Shown here piece by piece: positions 1 to 10,629 of a DNA stretch of 64,000 nt. A program made the position numbers and the translations under genes. Positions within the stretch are counted from its first letter, which is position 1; each line of letters begins with the position of its first letter. The notes below the pieces were generated by a model, which did not search any database, had not been told where the DNA came from, and saw only the letters and a list, made by a program, of their open reading frames with translations. Origin of the DNA: Sycobia sp. Sy_11 (Eukaryota; Arthropoda; Insecta; Hymenoptera; Epichrysomallidae); contig JACCIC010000048.1 in the NCBI GenBank assembly GCA_018907035.1, forward strand, positions 1,953,001 through 2,017,000, written 5' to 3'.

Positions 1-2103
1 TAGTGGCAGCCGCACCACGTACCGACCGTCATTCGCTCGCGTATGAGTCTCAGAAAATAATTTTTCGCACGCATCTTCTTCCGGCGTCAGACGAGGGGCA
101 TTTAACGGCACTTCCTCGAGAACCCAAAAGCGCTCTAGTATCTCGTTCAGTGGCTCACGAGGTACGCTGTGCAATGTACGCATCGGATCTTTATTACTCT
201 GCTCCGCCCGCCCAGACGTACATTTTTCGACAGAACCAGAGAGGATCCATCCTAAGACGGTGTCCTGCGCAATTAACTGAGATGATTTAAAGCGTTGTAA
301 TCCGGGCCGGAGTAAGCGGCTGTATACGTCTGCACCCAAAATTATATCCACCGTGTCGGGTACGTAAAATTGAGGGTCCGCCAATACTAAATCCTTAAAT
401 TGGTCTACATCAATGTTAACTAATTTGCGAGCAGGAATTTGAGAAGTAAGGCGTGGAAGCACTAGAGCTTCGACAGCAATATCGACAGTATTATCGATAA
501 GCGATCCTAATTGAAACGTAGTTTTAGCGCGGGCCGAACCAACAGCGTTACCGCCCACTACCGTTAGAGGTATTTTCACGCGCTGTTTCGGGAGTCCGAG
601 CAGCTGCGCTGTCGCCTCTCTCACGAACGACCCCTCCGACCCTTGATCTAACAACGCTCGAACGCGTGTTTCAGTCCCTTGGGGGCCCACTATTCTTACC
701 TGCGCCGTAGCGAGTATGACTGAATATGCAGGCACCGAGATATTAGCTGCATGCACATTTATACCTGCGGAGGTTTGAGCACTTTCATTTCGAGCCTTAC
801 CCTCTGTAAGAAGGGTCATCTGCGACTTAGTGTTGAAATGAATGAGAGAATGATGCTTTTCTCGACAAACGTTACAACGGCTGGAAGAAGGACAATCCTT
901 GATCTTATGATGTCCCAAACAGTTGTAGCAAAGACGCAGATGGCGAACTTCGACACGACGAGCATAAGGCGTCTTTGCCATAAATTCCGGGCATTTTCCT
1001 ATTGTATGCAATCCCGAGCAGATAGGACACTTGGACGTGTTGCTCTTATACGATTGCCGCGTGCTGGCGTGAAAGATCTTCCGCGATGTAGAAGATGATT
1101 TATTGTTCGCTGTCTGGCTTCGTTTGTCTTGTCTATTATCGGTCTTATTCTCGGTCCCATAACTGATCATACTCAGTGCATACGCGCGCTTTTCTAGAAA
1201 GGCTGACATTTCGGCAAAAGTCGGAAAACGAGACAAGTGCGTAGAAGCAGAAGTCAGATCTACGGTCGGGGACCTATCCTTCGCACTTAACTCAGATTCC
1301 CACATTTTTCGCGACTCGGTGTCAAGACGCGAACTAATAATGTGCACGAACCATATGTCCCAGTGCTCGACGGGCATTTTCAAATTAGCTAGGGCTCGAA
1401 CAATGCGCAGACACTCGTCGACGAAGGACCTCATCTCAGTTGCCGATTCTCTTTTTAAACTCGGTATACTCAGTAGTGCGTTTATATGGTTCGCTACCGT
1501 TATACGCGGGTTATAAAAGCGTTCTCGTAATGCCTTCCAAGTGGAAGCATAATTTGCGTTTGTGGTCGCAACATCCTTTACTAAATCCGCCGCGGGACCT
1601 TTGAGACACGATTTTAAATATGACAATTTTGTTGAATCATCCACGTGCGATACATTATGAATGAGCGACGTAAAGATATCGGCGAAACTCTCCCAATCCT
1701 CATATTTCCCCGCAAAGGTCGGCAGATCTAATTTTGGAAGCTTAGCAGTGCGCGAATTTGCGCCCTGTGGATTTTCGTGCGAACTATTCGAACTTTTTTC
1801 TTTTGCGTAATCAGCAGACAGAGTTAATAGGTTGTCTAACGCGTCTTCATATGCAGCCTGTAGATTAGAAAACACGTTATCCGTCACATAAACATCATTT
1901 TGAGCCTCATCAACAGCAATAATCTCGGCATGGGATTGTCGTGCTTCCGACCATATTTTTTGCGCCGCTTCAATTCGCGACGTAATAATATTATTATTCA
2001 GACTGTCTCGGGATTTTTCCATTATTCGCGTATTCATAAGTTTAATCTCGGCTAGGCGAGCATTTTGCATGCCAATTAACCTTTTGAGAGCGGTTGGTCT
2101 CAT
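1..2103 (-). CDS. Bel/Pao retrotransposon Gag-protease (5' part of polyprotein, runs off left edge)
   Basis: Spot checks at both ends and the middle show one reading frame from ATG at 2103 to the window edge, about 701 codons, with no stop seen. Residues from ~120 match the DUF1759-type Gag of Bel/Pao elements (LPKLDLPTFAGKYEDWESF). Three zinc knuckles follow: CPICSGLHTIGKC near 359, CYNCLGHHKIKDC, and CNVCREKHHSLIH. The A17-type aspartyl protease motif LLDQGSEGSFV has its Asp near 485, with DQG in place of the common D-S/T-G. The last residues (DACEKLFSETHTR...GRYVVRLPL) are the stretch that precedes reverse transcriptase in Bel/Pao polyproteins, so pol should continue to the left of the window. 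This is the least damaged coding region here and may be a young copy. The first Met was chosen because a primer-binding site and LTR lie just upstream. Confidence 0.9.
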   Translation of the reverse strand, partial: MRPTALKRLIGMQNARLAEIKLMNTRIMEKSRDSLNNNIITSRIEAAQKIWSEARQSHAEIIAVDEAQNDVYVTDNVFSNLQAAYEDALDNLLTLSADYAKEKSSNSSHENPQGANSRTAKLPKLDLPTFAGKYEDWESFADIFTSLIHNVSHVDDSTKLSYLKSCLKGPAADLVKDVATTNANYASTWKALRERFYNPRITVANHINALLSIPSLKRESATEMRSFVDECLRIVRALANLKMPVEHWDIWFVHIISSRLDTESRKMWESELSAKDRSPTVDLTSASTHLSRFPTFAEMSAFLEKRAYALSMISYGTENKTDNRQDKRSQTANNKSSSTSRKIFHASTRQSYKSNTSKCPICSGLHTIGKCPEFMAKTPYARRVEVRHLRLCYNCLGHHKIKDCPSSSRCNVCREKHHSLIHFNTKSQMTLLTEGKARNESAQTSAGINVHAANISVPAYSVILATAQVRIVGPQGTETRVRALLDQGSEGSFVREATAQLLGLPKQRVKIPLTVVGGNAVGSARAKTTFQLGSLIDNTVDIAVEALVLPRLTSQIPARKLVNIDVDQFKDLVLADPQFYVPDTVDIILGADVYSRLLRPGLQRFKSSQLIAQDTVLGWILSGSVEKCTSGRAEQSNKDPMRTLHSVPREPLNEILERFWVLEEVPLNAPRLTPEEDACEKLFSETHTRANDGRYVVRLPL

Positions 2104-2444
2104 TTTGAAGTTCGATTATTGAACGAACTAATAATATTTTCAAATATACGTCAAATTTAATTAATAACGGAAATATAATTTATACTAGAATAAACAAGAT
2201 GCAATGCAGTGGTTCGACACACAGGAATTTAAGCTAATTATTAATTAAACAATCTCCGCAAACTTGGGCGCATACTACGCGTCATGCGAGATTACAATGA
2301 TTTTTCGCGCTAAAGATTCGTTCACACTGTCCACACAAATAAATTCATACACGCAAGAAATCTATTGTGACCTTTTGTAAAGTGACCTTTTGTATATATC
2401 GTTCGACTACGCAAGTATTATCTGTCTAAACTCGAACATACATT

Positions 2445-2461
2445 CCTCACCCGGGGCACCA
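2445..2461 (-). promoter_or_regulatory. Candidate tRNA primer-binding site of the Bel/Pao element
   Basis: On the minus strand TGGTGCCCCGGGTGAGG starts with the TGG expected of a site complementary to a tRNA 3' CCA end. It sits between the presumed LTR end and the Gag start at 2103. The cognate tRNA was not identified. Confidence 0.6.
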
Positions 2462-2490
2462 AAAAATGTTTCGTGAATTCAGTTGGAGAC

Positions 2491-2564
2491 AAATAATAAT
2501 AATCAGAATAATGATAATCAGAATAATGATAATAAGAATAATGATAATAAGAATAATGATACTA

Positions 2565-2632
<68 letters not shown>
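2491..2632. repeat. AAT/ATT microsatellite with interrupted CAG/AAG units
   Basis: It starts as imperfect AATAATNAG units and becomes a pure (AAT)n run from about 2571. Open frames across it encode only poly-Ile or poly-Asn and are not genes. Confidence 0.95.
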
Positions 2633-2633
<1 letters not shown>

Positions 2634-2727
2634 TATGTTCGGGTGTAACAAATAAATACAAAAGACAAGAATATAATTTTAAGTTTAAGGTACTTTAATA
2701 TAATTAATTAATAAGTGGCATAAAAAA

Positions 2728-2748
2728 CCTCCACTCAGTAAGTGGAGG
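2728..2748. other. Perfect 8-bp stem hairpin inside the LTR
   Basis: CCTCCACT and AGTGGAGG pair perfectly around the 5-nt loop CAGTA. On the minus strand the stem is followed by a run of six T. The position in the LTR could mark an RNA 3'-end or packaging structure; that is inference. Confidence 0.6.
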
Positions 2749-3539
2749 AAAAAGCCTATAAAGTTAAAATAAATACAACATAAACAGTTAATAATCAACA
2801 AAAATGATCGATCTATTTACATTGAATTATGCAGATAAATAATGCGCGCACAAAAGGTCACTTTCATACAACAATCGAGAGCTCTCTTACTATTCTTTTT
2901 TCTGGCGCAGCTACAAGTAGAGGTGAGGGCTGAAGTGAAAGAAACCTCCGCGTTCCCTCCAATACTGCGTCGCGATCCCAACGTCTTGGGAACAGGGTAA
3001 ACCCTAGTCGCCGACGGCAGCCACGGACTGTAAAGTCACTCGGGAGGTTTCCCAGAGATCCGCTCAGGGGCGAGACTCTCAGCAAGGCCTATGTGCCTTG
3101 CTCACACGTACGCCGATAATCAGTATTCAGTACACACACACACAAGCACACCGATACAGAAACTAATATAGAACCAAATACTAAATGTACGCACTAAAAT
3201 ACGAGATAAAAATGTTCAATAGACTATGCCGTCAGAAAACTGCGGGAGAATGAACTGAGGCCAAGGGATGCCGAACAGAAACTGAAATCTCTCTCTCTGC
3301 CGCGAACTTTGCCATGCTTCGAAATATTCTTCAATTGGTGTGGTCAGAATGCACCCAATAAAAAACCGATGCGACCTTCCCACGCTAAGGCTGTAATCCT
3401 CTCCGGCATCTTTACAGCCGAAAACTTAGAAAAGTAAAAGTTTCCCGATCGCGGGCGGTGCATATGCGTGCCGGATGATCGCTATGCTAGGGCACAGCTT
3501 GCAGCAATAAATACTTCTAAGCCGGCCCTGATGCTCCGT

Positions 3540-4922
3540 CTATCCTCTATTCCGTCGGCGATTCCTTCTCAATAAAATACTGCGCGTCAGAGCCGATGTT
3601 TGTCTTTTGCGCCTCGAACAAAAACATCGACGTATTGGTATTCTCAAAGATAAAGCAAGGTTCTCTGTGATAAAGTGTGCTGTAACACAGGTATCTAATA
3701 ATGCGCGACAAGTTATAAATGTACCTTGCTTACTCTTTACGCGAACCGTTGCACTCATCATGAGCTGAGATGATAGATATCGAACCGAGTTAAGAGCATG
3801 TACATTTAATCATTTGTTATTATTTGGTGTTTGTGAATTAGAACGTGTGTTCGATATATTTATATGATTATTGTTATTTCTGTTTTGCGATATTGTACCG
3901 ACTTCATGTAAAAGGGAATTATGTAATTTATTGCAAACCTTGCAACGCGACGTGTTACTACAAGGAGCATTATGTTTTTTCAAACAATTTCTGCAAACAT
4001 TTATTTTACGCACCAGTTCCCATCTTTGAGAAACTGACATTTTATTAAATTCGGGACATCTATACATTCCATGTGATTCCTTTTTACATATTAAGCATTT
4101 ATATGATACCATGCTGACTAGAACACGCCCTCCGGATTCGATTTTTTTTGCTTTGGGAAAATATGACTGTTCTCCCTTAAAATGTCTTTTATTATTTTCA
4201 TTTTTGGTCTCTACTTTACCCTGAGAATTATCCCTTTCAAGCGTAAGAAGTCTAAATGCCGTTTCTGAGATAAATGTATAGAGTTTTTCGAGTTTCGGAG
4301 ATTCATCTAAGCTTAAATGTTCCTCCCATTTAGTACGTATTTTGCTTGGAAGTGCGCGTTCAATAGTATGAACGACTAAATGTTCGTCGGGATGTACATT
4401 AAGTGACGCAAGCATGTTTAAATGTTGACGAATATCGTCAATTATTTTTATAAGAGATTTATGGCAAGATTTCGTTAATACAGGCGTTTCTATAATCGCG
4501 TCGAGGTGTTTAGCAATTAATATTCTTTTTTTATCGTAAGATTTCAATAAAAGTGTCCACGCATTTTTATAGTTTTCAGCGCTGACGTTATATACCGAAA
4601 TTTTATTTAATGCGTCATGCGTTAAAGAGTCTTTTAAATATATAAATTTTTGAAGGTCCGAAAGATCTGCGCATTTATCAATCATTGCGATAAATGTGTT
4701 CTTAAAAGTCAACCACTTCTCAAGACTTCCGTCGAACTTTGGTAGTTCCGCTACAGGTAATTTGAGACGTCGTGGTTGCCTTTCTATTGTTACTAATGCT
4801 GTATTGGCATCATCTCTCTGTGGTGATCCGAGGCCTGCGATCTGACTTGCAAGAGCATAATATTTATTTTCAATGGATTCAATTCGACGTACGCTTTTGT
4901 TTAATAAATTTTACTCGACTCA
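3540..4922 (-). pseudogene. Second Bel/Pao Gag-protease relic
   Basis: The frame from ~4895 to 3810 reads LPVAELPKFDGSLEKWLTF followed by a DUF1759-type Gag of about 300 residues. Its cysteine motifs are CLICKKESHGMYRC, CRNCLKKHNAPC and CKVCNKLHNSLLH. A start at 4922 runs into an in-frame stop after 14 codons, so the N-terminus is shifted near 4880-4900. A separate frame (3761-3540) carries a protease piece, RALLDTCVTAHFI, where the catalytic D-S/T-G is DTC. The Gly to Cys change and the broken frames make this a dead copy. It is distinct in sequence from the Gag at 1-2103. No LTR of its own was recognised. Confidence 0.85.
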
Positions 4923-6109
4923 TATTGTCGTTTATAACGAATTTTATCTAACGGAAATGAAAGTATATTTAAAAATATCGCGATAAGAATTCGAAGCAAA
5001 CACTCTTATATGTAAGCAAACAATGCAGTCAAAAAGTTGCGCGAAGGACAAGGAAGATCGTATTTCACCCTTTCTAAGACAAATAAGGCTAAATAAGCAA
5101 TGCGCGTAGTGAAAGTCGTTTATATTACGATAAAGATTATCGGATTTTCTATATGTTAAAGATTATGAGAAAAAGCAAATTATATATGTCTTAAATACTA
5201 AGTAATACGTGCAAGATTTATAACTAATAATATCAATATATTATAGAATTTAAAGTATATCTTATATATAAACGTAATGTATAATCGTATTCTATATTTT
5301 TAATAAATTTAAAATGAATAACTTATTCTAATATATAATTGATTTTTGTATCCACTTATTTGCAACAACTTCTCTAATTTTTTAACGTATAGAAACGCAT
5401 AGAAATGTATAGGTATATTATAAGAACTAATTGAATATTACCTTATATAAGATATTTATAATATATAAATGCAATTAAAATATGCAATGGATTTTAATCA
5501 AATAATACGTATAAATAATTCCAACACAACAAAACCCTATGTGAAAAAAGAATTAAAATAATTAAATTTAAAGCTCTTATAATTTTGAAAAATACGTAAT
5601 AGAAAATTTGTCAAATTATCAATAATCGTCTAACATATAAAGAAACAAACTTACTTGAAATGCTATATATTTTTTTTATCTAGAGTCAATAAACTTATAC
5701 ATAAACTTTATCTATTCTACTTATATACGTAAGGCAATAATAATGAATGATTTTTAAATGTTCTATATAGCGAATAAACTAATATTAAGGACAAGCGAAA
5801 GAGTTTTCTAAACAATAAAATTAAATACTTAACATAAGTTTGAAATCGTGTCGTATCTCATGTGGCAGCCTCACTGGACGAATCGTTTCAGTACGTGGAA
5901 GAGACTCTGAAGATGGCTTGTTGAATATGCTGATGGTCGCGCACAAAGAGAATGATTTTCTTTAATCGTAAAAACTGTTTCTTACACGCGTGAATTAACC
6001 TCACAGGAGGCACCAAATTGTTAATGATATTATTTATTGGCTCTTGGAGAAAAGCCTTGAATAGGCATAAAAACCCCACGAAATGTTATATAATTGTTAG
6101 TATGTATGT
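4923..6109. other. AT-rich stretch, no gene recognised
   Basis: I see no homology, tRNA-like fold or long frame here. A 63-codon minus frame at 5888-6079 has no recognisable motif. Confidence 0.6.
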
Positions 6110-6259
6110 GTATGATACGTACTCAGTACGTAGTGTATGATGCGTATTCGGTACGCTGCGTATGATACGTACTCGGTACGTAATGTATGATGCGTACTCG
6201 GTACGCTGCGTATGATACGTACTCGGTACGTAATGTATAATGCGTACACGGTACGCTGT
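6110..6259. repeat. 25-bp minisatellite, six units, alternating hairpin types
   Basis: Six exact 25-bp units tile this interval without gaps. Odd units carry TACGTACTCGGTACGTA, a perfect 7-bp inverted repeat around TCG (TCA in unit 1). Even units carry GCGTACTCGGTACGC, a 6-bp inverted repeat around the same loop. The two types differ by paired changes that keep the stem. Unit 2 has one G:T-type pair (GCGTAT/GTACGC) and unit 6 has the loop ACG. The alternation gives a 50-bp higher-order period. Confidence 0.95.
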
Positions 6260-7176
6260 GCTGCTGGCACTTTACACGGGGCACCGGTATTTAGAACTGT
6301 GTCTGTCTCATCAAACCTTATGTCGCCTTTGATTTTATATTTTATTGCGTATATGTATGAGTGTATGAATGATGAGGATAGTGACTATGAATTAAAATGA
6401 AATTGAATTAATTAATTTAATGGAATTTAACACGATTGTGATGGAAAAGGGACGTTCGCACTCGACAACGGATCGCGATAGACTGAACAGTCGCGTAAAG
6501 ATTTTGTATCGTTATAATTTAGTTCTCCTTTGTCCGCAGTCCGAGCGCCCCGTACAATATTTATATAAACATCAAATACAGCTTATATTACAAATTGTAA
6601 GCGAAACTTTCCTTGCACGGAACATATTCTATATGATTAAATTAATTCTTTTAAAGGTTGTTTTAAGCCTACGGTTGCTGGCAATAGCTTGGGAAATTTC
6701 TGACTACTCGAATGTCAGCCTTTGGAATTATATGTGAATTAGTACTATACAGAAACCTATTCTGGTTTTAGTTAAAATCTGATCCAAACGATTAAATTTT
6801 TTTTTTGGAAGTGGACAGCTTTTCTTGTAAAAAGATGTCCTCCTCCCGTTTGGTCCAATAAGTTTGTTTTCTAAATTGTAAAAACTATCTAATAAACAGA
6901 AAAAGGATTAGAAAGATTGAGGTTTATGCGGTCCTTGCTTTTAAGGAACTTATCGACTCCCTCGGAAATAGGAAAGATGAAGAAAGGAAAATAAAAAATA
7001 TATAAATACAAAGTAAATAATTAGTGTAACTTACTTTTTATATTCGTGTTCAGATTAAGACGTAGAATGAAAGCAGAGAAAAAACAGACTGGAAAACTTT
7101 GATATACACAAAAAATAAGAATGACTCGGAGAAGAACTAGAAACAAAATGATTCAGTAGTTGATCTTCAATAGTCG
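6260..7176. other. No gene recognised
   Basis: A 105-codon plus frame at 6420-6737 has no recognisable domain and ordinary AT-rich composition. I do not support it as a gene. Confidence 0.5.
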
Positions 7177-7889
7177 TGTTGAGGCAATATGAATCTGCCT
7201 ACTTTTACTGTGCGCCGCGCCGTGTAGCATTGCACAGCTTATTAGCTGTTTTCTTGTGGTTGTAGGCCCAGTAATTGCAAATGTTAGGCTGCGCACTCCT
7301 TGAACTGAATGGAGCCGAATCCGATACCTGATGATCATTTTGTAGAATGTAATAGTAACCATACGGTAGATACTCCAACATTTCGATGGTGAATAAGATT
7401 GATGTGTGTTGTTCTTCTTCGAATATTTAATATCACATTGTGCGGAGTTTTTGTATAAAACTTCAATTGATTTAATAAAGGAAAATTCTCTTCATTTCTC
7501 GTAGTATTCAGAAATAAAGCTTATGATTGACGTTATTCTTGTCTTGTTTTACATCAATGTCGTGAATATTTTTCGTGCATGTATACTGTAATCATTTCTG
7601 ATAATTTGTTTTAAAAATAATGTCTATTAGTATACATATTTCGGCGCGAAAACCATTGATACACACTTTTTTTGTAATAATGAGTACATTGTTTATGTTA
7701 ACTGCACTTATATTACTGCAATTATGTTAACTAACATAGACACTATTTTACACTTTGAATAAACGTTAATGCAATTCTTTATGGTGCTGTATCCGGCTCG
7801 AAGGACCAAATGTTGAGGCAATGTGAATCTGCCTACTTCTGCTGTGCGCTGTGTAGCATTGCATAGCTCATTAGCTGTTTCCTTATGGT
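7177..7889 (-). repeat. Direct-repeat pair with primer-binding site: remnant of a small LTR element
   Basis: TGTTGAGGCAATRTGAATCT starts both 7177 and 7811, and similarity continues for ~80 bp to about 7260 and 7889. Immediately left of the second copy, the minus strand reads TGGTCCTTCGAGCCGGAT (7808-7791), a plausible primer-binding site. This resembles TGGTCCTTGGAACTGGAT next to the Bel/Pao-type LTR at 42223. I infer a minus-sense LTR element reduced to ~550 bp of interior with no coding sequence. The outer LTR limits cannot be seen because the two copies diverge after ~80 bp. Confidence 0.55.
7791..7808 (-). promoter_or_regulatory. Candidate primer-binding site
   Basis: Minus strand TGGTCCTTCGAGCCGGAT, two bases from the LTR-like repeat at 7811. 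Confidence 0.55.
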
Positions 7890-8869
7890 ATTTAAATAAA
7901 TATTCTTACTTAATTACTGTAACTTTTACAATTCTATTTTCTCGGTTAGCTGAGTGTTTATTTCATGATGGTTTGAGCAATTTCGCTTTCATCTATTTTT
8001 GATAACTAAACTTAGTACTATACATATTTGTAGAAGTGGGGATGGAAGGGAACAAATGGTGGTAGAAATTAGCATATTAGGAGCGATATACTTCAAGTAT
8101 AGAATAGGTGCTAAGCTTGGCGCGCAAACGGTCGTTTACTTAATCCGCTGTAATGTGAAAAGATCGCAACCAGCTGTCGCCTCGAGTACTTAATTATAGG
8201 CAATATATAGCAATATATTAGACGGAGAGAAGATGCCAACTCAAACACATGTATTTTACAATTATCTCTTTTAGCTAGTTTCAAGCACGTCTATCTCATA
8301 AAAGGTAATAAAAGTTCGCTTAGATATTTATTACGCACAACAATTTTTAGTTCAGATTTAATTAAAGTCGAATGAAATAATTCATATCATTCATCTTTTC
8401 AAGTAGTGTATATATCAAAACACAAATAACATATATAACATACACTAATGCTATATTCAAAACTTTTACGCAGTAACAAGTCGAAAAATAGAAAAATGTG
8501 AGAGACAATCCAGAAAAACGGCGCCCTTATATACGGTCAGCCTTATCTTTATCTTTCGAATCTGGTCTTCTCTTTATCTTTCTCTCTGCTCCGCCTTAAC
8601 ATTTAATTTTAACTTACTTTAATATAACCGAATATTTAATATCTTTTAACTTTAATATTAATTATTCTAATACTATATTAATTTTTATCATATTTTTTCC
8701 TTTGGATTAACTAATTTAATTAATTATTTTGGATTAGAGATGGAATTACTAGACTAGAACATCGCTATGAGAAATGTATCAGCCTTGGAGGAGATAATAT
8801 TGAGAAATAAAAAAAAATTCTTAAAAACGTTGTTTTTTTTGGTCTGGCCGGAAACTTATCAATCCACCC
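7890..8869. other. AT-rich stretch, no gene recognised
   Basis: A 64-codon frame at 7999-8193 shows no known motif. Nothing else is visible. Confidence 0.5.
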
Positions 8870-8914
8870 TCATATTAATACCAGGCCAGCTCAAATAAAT
8901 GTTCATATTCAACT

Positions 8915-8992
8915 TTTATTGAATGAAAATTACTCTATATTATATATATACGCGCGGCAAAAGGTCACCTTTCACATACAATATGAGCGCTC

Positions 8993-9056
<64 letters not shown>

Positions 9057-9955
9057 CACACAGTCACTCTGAGGGTTGGCGCGTCCACAGCTAATCTTCG
9101 ACGTGAGGTTTGATGTGGAATGGAACCTCCGCAGTTTCTCCTTACGCTGCGCACCAACCCCAACGTCTTGGGCACGGAGAAGCTCTCGTCGATAGTGGCA
9201 GCAGCCGGGCCTGAGTGCGCCAGCAGGGAAGCCCCTCAGAGATTCACTGTATCGGAATCTCTACAAAGTCTCAATGCACTGTCCACGGGAGCGCCAAATC
9301 AACACACCTTACACACTACACATAAATTATTCACGCGTGCATCGCTTCCTTACACCGCATACATGCGTAAGACTTTCCGCACAAAAAAACTAAGACACAA
9401 GCTCTCCCGGCTACAAGGTTTTCCAAGGGATGTATACCTTCTTGTCTGAAAGCTAAATACAAAATGCTGTTTTCTCTGCGCGGACAAGCGTTTTTTCCTC
9501 AAAACTCTAGGGGCTATTTTTCGGCTCTAATTTAAAGGGCCGTTTTATATCATAGGATAGCCCTATAGTTGAGAGGGGGACTTTCGCCAGAGTAGTGAAA
9601 GCGTGGGACCCATCAACGGTTAGCAGATGTGCGCCTGAGCTCCTACGCGACGGTAAAGACAGGAGGGCAGTCCATATGACAGTCATAAAGACTCGTACCC
9701 CATTTATGACCATCTTTCAGGCAGGACGGGTGAGATTCAAGCATTTTATTTTCTTTTTTTTTATATAGATTTGTACGATCTCTACCTTCTTTCCTGTTTT
9801 CCAAACACGCGCTACGCATACTCGCTTGAACTTTTCGGCGCCGCCACGGCGTCATGCCGCCCGCGTTGCGCTCTCATATTTCCAAACTTAAACATTGATA
9901 AAGTAAGACACAACTATAAAGAAGTGAAGCTATATTACTATAGGCGTGAACACCA
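8915..9955 (-). repeat. Probable solo LTR of a Bel/Pao element inside Helitron A
   Basis: The block separates two parts of Helitron A that are contiguous in Helitron C. It matches the LTR at 2462-3535 in several words (CAAAAGGTCAC, AACCTCCGC, CCCAACGTCTTGGG). At ~1.04 kb its length agrees with that LTR. Clean target-site duplications were not found; ~40 bp of Helitron sequence is missing at the junction. Short frames in it (9120-9449 and others) show no domain. A (TC)n run at 8996-9052 lies within it. Confidence 0.6.
8996..9052. repeat. (TC)n microsatellite
   Basis: An uninterrupted TC run, visible directly. Confidence 0.98.
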
Positions 9956-10469
9956 GGTATTACGCTTTTCTTCTTCAGCTTAATCTGACACTATTCTCAC
10001 ACCTTATGGATATCTTATTTTTTTAAATTTTAATTTTTCTGCTCTTTTTCTCTCTCTCTTTCTCTCTCTATCTCTGTTTTTGTCTTTCTTTCCTCCTTCT
10101 CTTATAAAATGGTCACGTATGCCAAATCATACTGAATATAGTTTGTGACGACAAATTATATTTTTATTTTTATACATTCTATTAACTTCAGAATTGTGAC
10201 AAGAGACTATGTTTTTTTTAGTTTGAACAAAAGAAATGATGGCAAAATAGGGTTCTTTACCAACAACCTCGAAACTATGTATGTATAAATAAAATATATA
10301 TTATTTATCAAAATATGTATTAAAATATATATTCGTCATTTCTGCATAAAAGGCAATATCGATCGTCTGCTTAAAAAATATGCTATTCGCATACCAACAT
10401 TTGGCTTGAATTTCAATTGGCATCACTACGAAAATATTCACGGTATTTAATTGAAAAAACGGAAATATA

Positions 10470-10508
<39 letters not shown>

Positions 10509-10629
10509 ATGTACATTGTATTGTACATAATATATATATATATATATATACATATGTAAAATACGGTTTCTACTGAGAAATATTGTATTGGCGTGTACAG
10601 ACGGTGGATTACGATATCCCGTTGCCTCA

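Larger units (their letters stand above)
2462..3535 (-). repeat. Probable 5' LTR of the Bel/Pao element
   Basis: This ~1.07-kb stretch lies directly upstream (minus sense) of the primer-binding site. Its middle matches the stretch at about 8935-9250. Shared words include CGCGC(a/g)CAAAAGGTCAC at 2842 and 8952, and CCCAACGTCTTGGG at 2978 and 9160. The stretch at 8915-9955 lies inside a Helitron, so I read both as LTRs of related elements. The right edge is set only by the start of a different gag relic at 3540; no clear TG...CA ends were fixed. An AAT-type microsatellite (about 2491-2632) and a perfect hairpin (2728-2748) lie inside. Confidence 0.55.

Noticed and set aside
2447..2698. Open frames encoding poly-Ile or poly-Asn
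   Set aside because: Produced by the AAT/ATT microsatellite.
6110..6259. CRISPR-like array
   Set aside because: Units are contiguous without unique spacers and the DNA is eukaryotic.
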